64,000 nucleotides of DNA, taken from the NCBI RefSeq assembly GCF_002944315.1, contig NZ_CP024314.1:1426001-1490000 (forward strand). The letters run 5' to 3'. A model generated the notes under the pieces. The model was not told the origin of the DNA. It worked only from the letters and a program-made list of their open reading frames with translations, and made no database searches. Below, piece by piece: positions 1 through 9,258 of the stretch (positions within the stretch are counted from its first letter, which is position 1; each line of letters begins with the position of its first letter). A program made the translations under genes and the position numbers. The stretch comes from Rhizobium sp. NXC24 (lineage in GTDB: Bacteria > Pseudomonadota > Alphaproteobacteria > Rhizobiales > Rhizobiaceae).

Positions 1-24
1 GGCGCCAACTCGTACGGGCCCTGA
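1..24 (+). CDS. virB3: 3' end of VirB3-like inner-membrane protein gene (partial)
   Basis: The first 24 bases read in frame as GANSYGP followed by TGA, two bases before the virB4 start. VirB3 proteins of this T4SS class often end in a similar short G-x-NSY-x-P tail, and virB3 normally sits just before virB4. Only seven residues are visible, so the call rests on position plus this short match. Confidence 0.5.
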   Translation, partial: GANSYGP

Positions 25-26
25 AC

Positions 27-2438
27 ATGCTGAACGTCATCCGCGAAGAACTCGGATTTGGCGCTGTCGCTCATCGCGAGCGGCCGATGTCGAAACATAT
101 CCCCTATTTCCGCCATGTCGCCGACACGGTCATCAAGCTCGAAGATGGCGCGTTGATGAGCGTCATCCGTCTGGACGGGCTGTTCTTCCAAACAGAGGAC
201 CAGGCGGAACTCAACATGCGCTCGCTCATTCAGAACACCTTGATCCGAGCTTTGGGATCAAGCCGGTTCTCCCTGTGGTCGACGGTCATTCGCCGGCAGG
301 TCGACACGACGATCTCAAGTGAATTCGACGATCCATTCTGTGCGGAACTGGACCGGCGCTACGCTGCATCGCTCGCCGGCAAACGCATGTTCACCAACGA
401 ACTCTATCTGACTGTCCTCAGGTCCGGCATGCGGGGCGCGCTCGCTGCCGGCGATCGGATCCGCCGGTTCCTCGACCGGGCAGCCGGGCGCAACGCCCAT
501 GACGAGCAATTGCGCGACGCCGTAAGCGAGCTCGAGGAGTTTGTCAGCAACATCACCCGCGACCTCAGCAAATATGGCGCCCGCCCACTTGGCATCGCCT
601 ACCGCAAGGATGAGCCTTATTCGGAGCCTTGCGAGTTTCTAAACGCCATCCTGACCTGCGGCGTTCCACGTCGCATGCGCCTGCCGCGGATGGGTCTTGC
701 CAATTACATCGGCACCTGCCGTCTGCATTTCTCGCGGCGAACGATGCAAGCGCAGGGACCGACCAGGGACGAAGACAGGTTCGGCGCGATGCTCTCGATC
801 AAGGAGTATCCGCCATTCACAGGTCCGGGCATGCTCGATGGCCTTCTGCAGGTGAACCACGAGTTCATTCTCACCCAGTCCTATACGATCGCCGACAAGC
901 CGATCGCCCAGGAGCGTATTTCGCGGCTCAAGCGTCAGATCGCGGCCTCCGATGAGGCCGGCAGCGACGTCGAGGGCGACATCGATTTTGCTTTGAACAG
1001 CTTGCTCAACCAGGAGGCCGTTTTCGGCTTCCACCATCTGTCTCTGCTCTGCCTGTCGCGGGATCTCGACGGCGTCAACAAGGCGGTCTCCGATCTCGGC
1101 GCCTGCCTCACCGACATGAACATCAATTGGCTGCGCGAGGACCTCAACATGGAGGCCTCATTCTGGGCGCAGTTACCCGGCAATCACGCCTACATCGCCC
1201 GCAAGGCGATGCTGTCGAGCGCGAATTTCTCCGGCCTGTCGTCGATGCATAATTTCGCCTCCGGTCAGCGGGAGGGGATGCATTGGGGAACACCGATCTC
1301 CATCCTCGAAACCACGAGCCAGACGCCCTATTGGTTCAATTTCCACCAGCGCGATATCGGCCATTTCCTCGTCACCGGTCCGACCGGATCAGGAAAGACG
1401 GTGGCGCTCACCTTTCTGCTTGCCCAGGCTTTTCGGGTTCGGCCGACGCCCAAGGCAGTCTTCTTCGACAAGGACCGCGGTGCAGAAATCTTCATCCGTG
1501 CGATGAACGGCGCTTACGAGATCCTCTCTCCCGGCATGCCGACGGGGTTCAATCCCTTGCAGCTCGAAAACACCGGCGAGAACCGCGAGTTTCTGCTCCG
1601 GCTGCTAAAGGCGATGCTGCGCAAGGATAAGGAAGGCGCCTTCGATCAGGAGGAGGAAGACACGCTTGAACGCGCCATCGTGCGCCTGATGCAGGAACCC
1701 ACCGCCGAGCGCAATCTCGCCAATCTTGCAGGCCTGCTGACCGGCCGGTCCCGTGCCGATCCGAACGATCTCCATGCTCGCCTCAGGCCCTGGATCGAAG
1801 GCGAGAAGGCGTGGCTTTTCAATGCACGGCACGATGTCCTCTCATTCTCCGGCCATCGGGTGTTCGGCTTCGACATGACCAACATCCTCGGCAATCCGGA
1901 CGTCCGCACGCCCGCATTGATGTATCTGTTCCATCGCATGGACGAGCTGCTGGACGGCACGCCCGTGATGTTCTTCATGGATGAAGGCTGGCATCTGGAG
2001 CGTGATCAGACCACCAGCGACTTCATCGTCGATAAGACAAGAACCATCCGCAAGCTCAATGGCATCATCGGGTTCGGCACACAGTCAGCGGCTGACATCG
2101 CCAAATCACCGATATCGCATACGCTCATCGAGCAATCCGCGACCCATATTCATTTCCCCAATCCTCGAGCCGACGAAGACAGCTATATCGGGCGCTTCGG
2201 GCTGACGAGGAAGGAGTTCGACTTCATCCGCAACACGGCGCCTGAGAAACGCACCTTTCTGATCAAGCACGGCAATGACAGCGTGATCGCCCGGCTCGAT
2301 CTTTCCTCGATGCCCGATCTGATCAAAGTCCTCTCCGGCCGCAAAGACACGGTCGAGGAATGCGCGCGGCTCCGCGATCAGCATGGCGACGACCCGGCCG
2401 GCTGGCTTGCAGAATTTTGCGGGTGGGCGCGCCCGTGA
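27..2438 (+). CDS. virB4: VirB4-type T4SS ATPase
   Basis: 803 residues, the usual VirB4 length. VirB4 is the largest ATPase of the type IV secretion channel; at the inner membrane it powers pilus assembly and substrate passage together with VirB11 and VirD4. Walker A is GPTGSGKT near residue 451 and a Walker B-like strand (MFFMDEG) lies near 647, with the N-terminal CagE/TrbE/VirB4 domain before them. The ATG lies two bases after the virB3 stop. The end overlaps the next start in a GTGA junction, so the genes are translationally coupled. Nothing looks broken. Confidence 0.95.
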   Translation: MLNVIREELGFGAVAHRERPMSKHIPYFRHVADTVIKLEDGALMSVIRLDGLFFQTEDQAELNMRSLIQNTLIRALGSSRFSLWSTVIRRQVDTTISSEFDDPFCAELDRRYAASLAGKRMFTNELYLTVLRSGMRGALAAGDRIRRFLDRAAGRNAHDEQLRDAVSELEEFVSNITRDLSKYGARPLGIAYRKDEPYSEPCEFLNAILTCGVPRRMRLPRMGLANYIGTCRLHFSRRTMQAQGPTRDEDRFGAMLSIKEYPPFTGPGMLDGLLQVNHEFILTQSYTIADKPIAQERISRLKRQIAASDEAGSDVEGDIDFALNSLLNQEAVFGFHHLSLLCLSRDLDGVNKAVSDLGACLTDMNINWLREDLNMEASFWAQLPGNHAYIARKAMLSSANFSGLSSMHNFASGQREGMHWGTPISILETTSQTPYWFNFHQRDIGHFLVTGPTGSGKTVALTFLLAQAFRVRPTPKAVFFDKDRGAEIFIRAMNGAYEILSPGMPTGFNPLQLENTGENREFLLRLLKAMLRKDKEGAFDQEEEDTLERAIVRLMQEPTAERNLANLAGLLTGRSRADPNDLHARLRPWIEGEKAWLFNARHDVLSFSGHRVFGFDMTNILGNPDVRTPALMYLFHRMDELLDGTPVMFFMDEGWHLERDQTTSDFIVDKTRTIRKLNGIIGFGTQSAADIAKSPISHTLIEQSATHIHFPNPRADEDSYIGRFGLTRKEFDFIRNTAPEKRTFLIKHGNDSVIARLDLSSMPDLIKVLSGRKDTVEECARLRDQHGDDPAGWLAEFCGWARP

Positions 2439-3526
2439 GAGCTGATTTCCTTCCCACTCTCCTTGCCGCGGCATTGCTGCTTGCCTTCGACGCAGGCTTT
2501 GCGTTTGCCGACGTCCCAGTCCTCGACGACACCAATCTCGGCGAACATAAACAGCTCGATGAGGCGGTGAGCAACGTCGAAGATACCGATCACGATCGCT
2601 ATACGATCCACACCTCTGTCACCTGCTCGATGTATCGGCCAGGCCGCCGCAACGACGCCGTCGATACGGCCGAAGCCAATCCGGAAATTTCAGGTCTGGT
2701 GCGACGGGTCGCGCGCGAGGAAGGTGTCGACGAGAACCAGTTTCTAGCCCTCGTCTACCAAGAAAGCCGGTTCAACCCATGCGCCAAGTCGGGCGCCGGC
2801 GCCACCGGCCTCGCACAACTGATGCCGGGAACGGCGGCTGAGCTCGGTGTCGACGAGAACAATATCGAAGAGAACTTGCGCGGCGGTGCTCGTTATTACA
2901 AGCAGCAACTCTGCCGCTTCAACGGCGACGTTTCGCTGGCGCTCGCAGCCTATAATTCCGGACCGGGCAATGTCAGCAAATATGGCGGCATCCCGCCCTT
3001 CAAGGAGACGCAGGCCTATGTCGCCTCGATCACCCGGGACTGGCTGCCGGCTTTCGGAGGATCCGACAAAACGGGAATAGCCTTAAATTTTGGAGGTGGA
3101 GGAACCGCCTATACCAGCATGCGGTCATCGACCTTGAACGCCATGGGCACGTCGGCCGCCACCTCCGATAGCCTCGGAAACGTCGCAAGCTGGTATCAAC
3201 AACTGGGGCAGGTCCAGACGGGAACCATTCAGGACAGTTGGGACCATAATTCGGCGGTCCGCAACGCCAATCTCGCGATGATGAACAATGCCATCAAGCT
3301 CGGGACCGAGATGGCCGACCTCGTGAATACCCGCAATGCCGTCACCTCGGCTAACCTCTCCGGCTCGTCGCGCGGCACCGATCACGATCCCGATAGAGAG
3401 ACGCCGCGCGAGACCACCGGTCTCTGCGATCCCCGCCAGAGCCTTGTCTGGAGCGATGCAGACAAGGCCTGCGTCAAGAAGCGCCCAACCGCAGATCAGG
3501 TGCAGCTATTGCTGCAGCCGCAATAA
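2435..3526 (+). CDS. virB1: VirB1-like lytic transglycosylase, secreted
   Basis: 363 residues from a GTG start that overlaps the virB4 stop (GTGA). An ATG 75 bases upstream is in frame, but only the GTG puts a signal peptide at the N-terminus (hydrophobic LLAAALLLAFDAGFAFA, cleavage before DVPV). The SLT/transglycosylase domain spans about residues 82-200: catalytic Glu about 110 in VYQESRF, followed by GATGLAQLMP and the AAYNSGPGNV motif. It would open peptidoglycan locally for the transfer channel. The mature N-terminus DVPVLDDTN nearly repeats that of the downstream VirB5. The C-terminal ~150 residues are less conserved and Ser/Thr/Asn rich. Confidence 0.9.
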   Translation: MRADFLPTLLAAALLLAFDAGFAFADVPVLDDTNLGEHKQLDEAVSNVEDTDHDRYTIHTSVTCSMYRPGRRNDAVDTAEANPEISGLVRRVAREEGVDENQFLALVYQESRFNPCAKSGAGATGLAQLMPGTAAELGVDENNIEENLRGGARYYKQQLCRFNGDVSLALAAYNSGPGNVSKYGGIPPFKETQAYVASITRDWLPAFGGSDKTGIALNFGGGGTAYTSMRSSTLNAMGTSAATSDSLGNVASWYQQLGQVQTGTIQDSWDHNSAVRNANLAMMNNAIKLGTEMADLVNTRNAVTSANLSGSSRGTDHDPDRETPRETTGLCDPRQSLVWSDADKACVKKRPTADQVQLLLQPQ

Positions 3527-3539
3527 CAGGAGAAGCGAA

Positions 3540-4241
3540 ATGAAATTAAAAGTGCTCACACTCTCCGTGCTCCTGGTGTTGCCGTCAGCGGCGCTCGCCG
3601 ACGTGCCCGTCATCGACAAGACGAACTACGAGATCGCCAAGAAGACGGCTGAGACCACTGACCATATCCTCGATACCAACAAGAATATCCTGTCGACCGT
3701 GCAGGATACGCTGAAAGCGGTAACCGGCGACCGCGGCAGTACCGCCGCGCCCTTGAAGGACCTGGCGATCGGCAATGGCTTCAGCGTCTCGGCCGTGCCT
3801 TCCTTCGACAGCATCCTGAAGGAAGGTGTTCCGAATTTCGGGTCGATGAGCGGAGATATCGCCAAGGCGGCAACCACGTTCATCAACGGCCTGCAGTTGG
3901 TGAAGTCGTTGTCCGGCAAGGAAAACAGCACGTTCTCCGGCGATAAGTCCTACGAGCAACTGGTCAACACCGTGCTTGGCGTCTCGGCGCTGATCAACGG
4001 ATCGCGCCAGGCGATCGAGACACGCCGGAGCGCCTTCCAGCAGGCCGGCGCCCAAATCGGGTCCGCTCAGGACATCAAAGGCTCGATCGACCAGAATACC
4101 CAGCTGCAGGTGCAGTCGGGACTAACGCTGAACGAGATGATCGGCGTCCTGAACGGTGCCGTCATTTCGCTGCAGGCGGAGAACCAGCGCCGGCTCACCG
4201 ACATTTCCAATACGAAGAAGGCTCTCACCTACGGAAACTGA
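3540..4241 (+). CDS. virB5: VirB5-like minor pilin / pilus-tip protein
   Basis: 233 residues. The start is the ATG at 3540, preceded by an AGGAGAAG ribosome site at 3528-3535; the open frame extends further upstream but only this start gives a clean signal peptide (MKLKVLTLSVLLVLPSAALA, cleavage before DVPVID). The mature protein is helical and Gln/Asn/Ser rich, as in the VirB5/TraC family that sits at the pilus tip and contacts recipient cells. It lies 13 bases after the transglycosylase gene and one base before the lipoprotein gene. VirB5 sequences diverge strongly, so the call leans on gene order plus the signal peptide and helical make-up. Confidence 0.85.
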   Translation: MKLKVLTLSVLLVLPSAALADVPVIDKTNYEIAKKTAETTDHILDTNKNILSTVQDTLKAVTGDRGSTAAPLKDLAIGNGFSVSAVPSFDSILKEGVPNFGSMSGDIAKAATTFINGLQLVKSLSGKENSTFSGDKSYEQLVNTVLGVSALINGSRQAIETRRSAFQQAGAQIGSAQDIKGSIDQNTQLQVQSGLTLNEMIGVLNGAVISLQAENQRRLTDISNTKKALTYGN

Positions 4242-4242
4242 G

Positions 4243-4449
4243 ATGGCAAAATACCAAGGTCTCTTCGCCGCGCTCATCGTTGGTGTCCTCATGACAGCCT
4301 GTGGAACTGTCAAGGAGAAGACGGCGCCCTGCAAACGGCCAGCCAATCTCACCTCATTTACGGAGGCCGCAGAGAAAGACTGCGGTCCCTTACGTCCCGT
4401 CAACGATCCGGTCGCCGCCTTCGCTGCACTCGGTGTCGCCGATCAGTAA
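4243..4449 (+). CDS. Small lipoprotein, VirB7-like or entry-exclusion-like
   Basis: 68 residues with a lipoprotein signal: hydrophobic GLFAALIVGVLMTAC with the lipidated Cys near residue 19. Two further Cys (APCKRP and KDCGPL) could form a disulfide within the protein or with VirB9, as VirB7 does. The gene lies between virB5 and virB6, where pKM101-type systems keep their entry-exclusion lipoprotein; VirB7 is normally between virB6 and virB8, and there is no room for it there in this operon. Either role is possible: outer-membrane core lipoprotein or surface exclusion. The start ATG lies one base after the virB5 stop. Confidence 0.7.
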   Translation: MAKYQGLFAALIVGVLMTACGTVKEKTAPCKRPANLTSFTEAAEKDCGPLRPVNDPVAAFAALGVADQ

Positions 4450-4461
4450 TAGGGCTCAGCA

Positions 4462-5487
4462 ATGCAGGACTTCCTCGGCGACCTTCTCAACCGCATCGAA
4501 AACTCCGGAACCAGCTTCTCGGAGCAGGCCTATACGATCGTCGGCAACGAGCTGACGCCGCTGCTGAAAATCATGTTCGTCGCCTATGTCGCCTGGTACG
4601 GCCTGCAACTGATCATGGGAACAGCGCGCATCGGCGTCGGCGAGATCATCGGTCGCATCGCCCGTATGATGATCGTCCTTGCGCTCGTCAGCTCCTGGGG
4701 CAATTTCAATAATCTGTTCTATCATTGGATCAACGATACGCCCGAGAATGTTGGCCGCGCCATTCTGGCGGCGGCAGGAACCGGCATCAGCGAACCGACC
4801 AACGGCATGTCGCAGATCTGGAAAACCGCGAGTGAGGCAGCGTCTGCCTTTGCCGAGCAGTCCGGCTATTTCTCGATCCTGCCGAGCATGATCGGCATCG
4901 TCATCATGGTCGGCGCCGGCGTCTTCATCGCGATCGCACTTGCGATCCTGATCCTTGCGAAAGTCATGCTCTGGGTCCTGATCGGGACCGCGCCGCTATT
5001 CATCGCCTGCATGCTGTTTGAACGGACACGTGGCTACGGTGTCGGCTGGTTCAACCAGGTTCTCACCTATGCGCTCATTCCGCTGTTCATCTACGTGATT
5101 GCCGCCTTCCTGATCGCTGCGATGAACCCGGAGTTGACGAAGATCGACGCAGCCAGCGGGTCCCGCACTCTCACTCTGGCCGACATTGCCGGGTTCCTGT
5201 TGCTGTGCATCGCGGGTGGCTTCGTAATGCTCCACATCCAGTCGCTTGGGCAGGGAATTGCAGGCGGTCTAGCGGCCGGCGTCGGCAATGCGGCAAAACA
5301 TATAACGCACTTTGCCGGCGTCAGAACGCCTCGCGCCGTGGGGCGCGCTGGCGTTTCGGCCGGCCAAGGGGCTGCGCGCGCGGGCAGCAATCTTCGCGAG
5401 CGGTTCCGCCGAGATGATGGTGACGACCCCGCGGGCGCCCGCGCGGCGATGCAGGACAAAATCTCCAAAAACGGCACGCCGACATGA
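4462..5487 (+). CDS. virB6: VirB6-like polytopic inner-membrane channel protein
   Basis: 341 residues with at least five strongly hydrophobic stretches (for example IGIVIMVGAGVFIAIALAILIL and VLTYALIPLFIYVIAAFLIA) and a conserved central block around the Trp/Gly-rich WVLIGTAPLFIA, typical of TrbL/VirB6. It forms the inner-membrane part of the DNA path. The last 60 residues are a charged, Gly/Arg/Ala-rich cytoplasmic tail, common in alphaproteobacterial VirB6. It starts 12 bases after the lipoprotein gene and ends 28 bases before virB8. Confidence 0.9.
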   Translation: MQDFLGDLLNRIENSGTSFSEQAYTIVGNELTPLLKIMFVAYVAWYGLQLIMGTARIGVGEIIGRIARMMIVLALVSSWGNFNNLFYHWINDTPENVGRAILAAAGTGISEPTNGMSQIWKTASEAASAFAEQSGYFSILPSMIGIVIMVGAGVFIAIALAILILAKVMLWVLIGTAPLFIACMLFERTRGYGVGWFNQVLTYALIPLFIYVIAAFLIAAMNPELTKIDAASGSRTLTLADIAGFLLLCIAGGFVMLHIQSLGQGIAGGLAAGVGNAAKHITHFAGVRTPRAVGRAGVSAGQGAARAGSNLRERFRRDDGDDPAGARAAMQDKISKNGTPT

Positions 5488-5515
5488 CCTCAAACCTTCG
5501 AGCGGTTGATTGACG

Positions 5516-6208
5516 ATGGCAAATTCCAGGAACATCAATTTGGCGACTTACTATCAAACCGGCGACATCTGGGAGCAGGAGGTCGTCAAAAAAGCCAGGC
5601 GGTCGCGGATCATTGCCTGGTTCGTCACCACGATTTTTGGCGGCATAACGCTGCTGAGCCTGCTTGCGCTGGTCATGCTCGTGCCGCTCAAGAGCTTCGA
5701 GCCCTATATCGTCGAGGTCGACAAAAGCACCGGCTATGTCGAGGTGAAGACCGGCCTGACGCGGCCGGCCAATCTCACCGACCAACAGGCGATTACCCAG
5801 GCCAATATTGTCCGCTACATCCGCGCTCGCGAAGGATATGACCCTTACACGATCGAGCAGAATTTCGGGATCTCCGCCCTGCTGTCGACCGGCAATGCGG
5901 CAAGCGAGCTTCAGAATCTCTATAGCGCCGCCAATGCGAAAAATCCCGCCAAGATCTACGGCAAAACCAAACGCGTGACGACGGAGATCGCCTCGGTCAC
6001 CTTCCCGAACGGCTCGACCGGTATCGTTCGCTTCTCAACGACGGAACTTTCCGACACGGATTCGATCACCAGCCATTGGATCGCGGTGGTGCGCTATCGC
6101 TACACCGACACGCCTGCGACCAACGAATGGCGGTTCGAGAACCCGCTGGGCTTCCAGATCTATGACTATCGTCGTGACCAGGAAACGGTCTCCGGGAGCA
6201 ACCCGTGA
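5516..6208 (+). CDS. virB8: VirB8-like inner-membrane scaffold protein
   Basis: 230 residues from ATG 5516 (a TTG six bases upstream is also in frame). There is a short cytoplasmic N-terminus, one membrane helix near residues 35-55 (IAWFVTTIFGGITLLSLLALVML), then a periplasmic NTF2-like domain with the conserved NPxGF-type ending (ENPLGFQIYDY). VirB8 nucleates the T4SS by binding VirB9, VirB10, VirB4 and VirB5. The stop overlaps the virB9 GTG start in a GTGA junction. Confidence 0.93.
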   Translation: MANSRNINLATYYQTGDIWEQEVVKKARRSRIIAWFVTTIFGGITLLSLLALVMLVPLKSFEPYIVEVDKSTGYVEVKTGLTRPANLTDQQAITQANIVRYIRAREGYDPYTIEQNFGISALLSTGNAASELQNLYSAANAKNPAKIYGKTKRVTTEIASVTFPNGSTGIVRFSTTELSDTDSITSHWIAVVRYRYTDTPATNEWRFENPLGFQIYDYRRDQETVSGSNP

Positions 6209-7026
6209 GTGTGCGCCGTTCCCTCAGACGCTATATTTTGGCGGCCACTCTCGCCCTTGCCACCGGCGCCTTCGCCGCAGAGACGCCGTCCGCCGGGCGG
6301 CTCGACCCGCGTGTGACGAGCGTCGTCTTCCAACCGAACAATGTCGTGCGTGTCTTTGCGACCTACGGCATCTCGACCATGATCATCTTCGATGAGGACG
6401 AGAAGTTCGAAACCATCGCCGTCGGTGACAGCGAAAGCTGGGACGTGGTGCCGACTGACAAGGGCAACATCCTCTTCGTCAAACCGAAGGCGAAGAACGT
6501 CTCGACCAACATGAACGTCGTGACGTCGAAGCGCATCTATTATCTCGAGCTCAACGACTACGCGCCGGAGGACAACAAAAAGATCTTCGGCATTCGTTTC
6601 GTCTATCCGGACAAGGATCTGAATGCGTCACTTCGCAAGGAGGCTGAGGCGCGTGCAGGATATCCGAACATCTCCGGCATCGACAAGGCCAACGTCAACA
6701 TCGATTACTCGTTCTCCGGAGACGGCAGCCTGAAGCCGCTGATGGTTTTCGACGACGGCAAAAAGACTTATCTCAAGTTCGGTCCGAAGGTGCCGGCAAT
6801 CTTTGCGGTCAATAACGATTTCACCGAGACGCTGCGCAACGTCCGCCGCGAGGGCGACTACATCGTCGTCGACGGGACGGCGACACAATACACGCTGCGC
6901 GACGGCAATCAGTGGACCTGCATCTTCAATCTCAGGAAGCCGGACTTCGGCCAACCGGATCCAGCGGTCATGGGTCCCGCCCCGGATACCAAGGCAACGA
7001 TGCGCAGAAGGAGCGGCAACGGATGA
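6205..7026 (+). CDS. virB9: VirB9-like outer-membrane core protein
   Basis: 273 residues. The GTG start overlaps the virB8 stop. A signal peptide (ILAATLALATGAFAAE) is followed by the beta-rich N-terminal domain with DPRVTSVVFQPNNVV, a linker, and a C-terminal beta-sandwich containing YLKFG and the late conserved VDGTATQYTLRDG segment. VirB9 forms the outer ring of the T4SS core complex with VirB7 and VirB10. The end overlaps virB10 by four bases (ATGA). Confidence 0.93.
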   Translation: MSVRRSLRRYILAATLALATGAFAAETPSAGRLDPRVTSVVFQPNNVVRVFATYGISTMIIFDEDEKFETIAVGDSESWDVVPTDKGNILFVKPKAKNVSTNMNVVTSKRIYYLELNDYAPEDNKKIFGIRFVYPDKDLNASLRKEAEARAGYPNISGIDKANVNIDYSFSGDGSLKPLMVFDDGKKTYLKFGPKVPAIFAVNNDFTETLRNVRREGDYIVVDGTATQYTLRDGNQWTCIFNLRKPDFGQPDPAVMGPAPDTKATMRRRSGNG

Positions 7027-8270
7027 ACAGATCGCCTGAACTCGAAGCGATGCTCGCCGGTGATGAGATCGAAGTGCGCGATCGGCGCGCCAAGCGCAAT
7101 CAATTGCTTGGAGGTGCCACCTTGTTGCTCGGCGGAGCGCTCCTCGCATACCTCACCGTCTTCGCGTCGCAGAAGCAGCACCAGGATGCGCTGCACGGCG
7201 ACGAGGAGTTCTCGACCACGACGTTTCGACCGCCCTCCTTCCTACGTGACGACCAAAAGCCTGAGCGGAAGCCGGCTGACAACATTATCCAGCTTCCCGA
7301 GCCGCCTAAGGAAAAGAAGGAAGAACCAACCGATACGACCGAGTTCGACGTCCCGCCGCCCCCGGTGGCGGTCCAGACGGCGGACGAGAAACAGCCGCCG
7401 GCCGAGGCGTTTCCCAAGCGATATCTTTCGAAGCAGATTATCGTCGATTCCGCCAAAGCGGATCCCGGAAGCGGGGCGCTGTCAGGAAATAGTTCGGAAG
7501 GTGGTCCAACCGTTGCCGGCGAGGATCGAAGCAGCAAATTTCTCGCGAGTGCTTCCGCGATCGGTGACCGGTCGGCCAAGGCGCGGCAGATCGGCCGCAT
7601 CGATGCGATGATCCCGGAAGGCACGCTTATTCCCGGAATTCTGGAGACGGCGATCAACAGCGACCTGTCCGGACAGATTCGCGCCATCACATCTCAAGAC
7701 GTCTATTCCTTCGACGGTCGTCGGGTTCTCATCCCGACAGGAACACGGCTGATCGGCGAATATCAGTCTGATATCACCCGCGGGCAGAAGAGAATTTTTG
7801 TCATCTGGACACGGCTGCTGCGCGACGACGGCGTTTCAGTCCGACTGAACAGCATCGGCACCGACAGCCTCGGCCGATCTGGTCTGACCGGCATCGTCGA
7901 CAACAAATGGCGCGAACGCTTCGGATCGGCGATCCTGCTGTCGATCGTCGGCGCCGGATCATCCTACCTGACCGGGTATGGCAGCAATCAGTACGGCACG
8001 AGCAGCGGCAACGGTGAATCCGATTCCGACCGCGCGGCGGAACTTGCGCGCGAGACCATCGCCCAGACCTTCTCCGACATGGCCAACCAGGCACTCGGAG
8101 AAAATCTGCGCATTCCTCCGACGATCAGTGTCCATCAGGGCGAACGCATCTTCGTCTATGTTCGCCAGGACCTCGATTTCTCCGCCATGTACCCGGATCC
8201 CGTCGAAGAAGCACTGAAGGAGATCAAGCATGAGCGAGGCCTCGATGCGGGTCGTGCCATCAGGCAATGA
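7023..8270 (+). CDS. virB10: VirB10-like energy-sensing core protein
   Basis: 415 residues from the ATG overlapping the virB9 stop (a longer in-frame extension exists but lies inside virB9). There is a cytoplasmic N-terminus, one membrane helix near residues 27-43 (LLGGATLLLGGALLAYLTV), and a Pro/Lys/Glu-rich periplasmic linker (PPKEKKEEP, PPPPVAV). A C-terminal TrbI/VirB10 beta-barrel follows with EGTLIPGILETAINSDLSG, RVLIPTGTRLIGEY and the GERIFVYVRQDLDF ending. VirB10 spans both membranes and gates the outer pore. It overlaps virB11 by 41 bases, an unusually long overlap in this operon. Confidence 0.95.
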   Translation: MNRSPELEAMLAGDEIEVRDRRAKRNQLLGGATLLLGGALLAYLTVFASQKQHQDALHGDEEFSTTTFRPPSFLRDDQKPERKPADNIIQLPEPPKEKKEEPTDTTEFDVPPPPVAVQTADEKQPPAEAFPKRYLSKQIIVDSAKADPGSGALSGNSSEGGPTVAGEDRSSKFLASASAIGDRSAKARQIGRIDAMIPEGTLIPGILETAINSDLSGQIRAITSQDVYSFDGRRVLIPTGTRLIGEYQSDITRGQKRIFVIWTRLLRDDGVSVRLNSIGTDSLGRSGLTGIVDNKWRERFGSAILLSIVGAGSSYLTGYGSNQYGTSSGNGESDSDRAAELARETIAQTFSDMANQALGENLRIPPTISVHQGERIFVYVRQDLDFSAMYPDPVEEALKEIKHERGLDAGRAIRQ

Positions 8271-9258
8271 TCCACATTATTTTCTGAAACGAGCGCTGTC
8301 GCCGCTCGCGGAATTTCTTGCAGATCCAAGCGTTGTGGAGATTTCCGTCAACAGACCGGGCGAAGTCTTTGTCGAGCGGCTGGGTGCTGGCCATATGGAA
8401 TTCCATTCAATCCCTCAGCTGACCTCTGCCGAGATCGAGCACATCGGTGAACGTGTCGCAGCCGCCAGCAATCAGTTCATCAGCCGCATAAATCCGCTGC
8501 TGAGTGCCGCCCTTCCCTCCGGGGAACGCATACAGATCATCCTTCCGCCGGCAGCAGCCGACGGCGGCTCCATATCGATCCGAAAGCAGGTCATCAGCGA
8601 TTTGACGTTGGCGCAGTATCGCGATACCGGCGGCCTCGACAACGTGTCGGTGACCCTGGGCGGTCTAAACGAAACCGACCAGAGGCTGATTGCGCTTCTC
8701 GAAGCAGGTCGCGTCCACGACTTCATCGAGATGGCTATCCGCGAAAGGGTGTCGATGCTCATCAGTGGCGGAACGTCGACCGGCAAGACAACCTTCCTCA
8801 ATGCCTGTCTCAAGAGCATCGATGATCACGAGCGCATCCTGACATTGGAAGATACGCGCGAACTCTTTCCTCCACATCGCAACAGCGTCCATCTCGTGGC
8901 CTCGCGCGGCGATCAGGGCACCGCCCATGTCACCATTCAGTCGCTGCTCGAGGCGTCACTGCGCATGCGGCCGGACCGGCTCTTCGTCGGCGAGATCCGC
9001 GGCGGGGAGGCCTTCGCTTTTCTTCGCGCCATCAACACCGGTCATCCCGGCAGCATGTCGACCGTGCATGCCGACACGCCGATGGGAGCCTACGAGCAAC
9101 TCGCCATGATGATGATGCAGGCCGGCATGTCGTCCGGCTACTCCAAGCAGGATCTCATGTCTTACATCCGCATGGTCATTCCGATCGTCATCCAGTTGCG
9201 CCGCGACGGTGGTCGCCGCGGTGTCTCCGAGATTTATTACGCCCGGCGCGCACCATGA
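8230..9258 (+). CDS. virB11: VirB11-like hexameric ATPase
   Basis: 342 residues. The VirB11/GspE ATPase has Walker A GGTSTGKTT near residues 179-187, an Asp-box LTLEDTREL, a Walker B region RPDRLFVGEIRGGEA and the His-box GHPGSMSTVHA. It forms a cytoplasmic hexamer that switches the machine between pilus building and substrate export. Either ATG 8230 or ATG 8245 could be the start; both lie inside the virB10 end. The virB11 stop overlaps the virD4 start (ATGA). Confidence 0.95.
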   Translation: MSEASMRVVPSGNDPHYFLKRALSPLAEFLADPSVVEISVNRPGEVFVERLGAGHMEFHSIPQLTSAEIEHIGERVAAASNQFISRINPLLSAALPSGERIQIILPPAAADGGSISIRKQVISDLTLAQYRDTGGLDNVSVTLGGLNETDQRLIALLEAGRVHDFIEMAIRERVSMLISGGTSTGKTTFLNACLKSIDDHERILTLEDTRELFPPHRNSVHLVASRGDQGTAHVTIQSLLEASLRMRPDRLFVGEIRGGEAFAFLRAINTGHPGSMSTVHADTPMGAYEQLAMMMMQAGMSSGYSKQDLMSYIRMVIPIVIQLRRDGGRRGVSEIYYARRAP

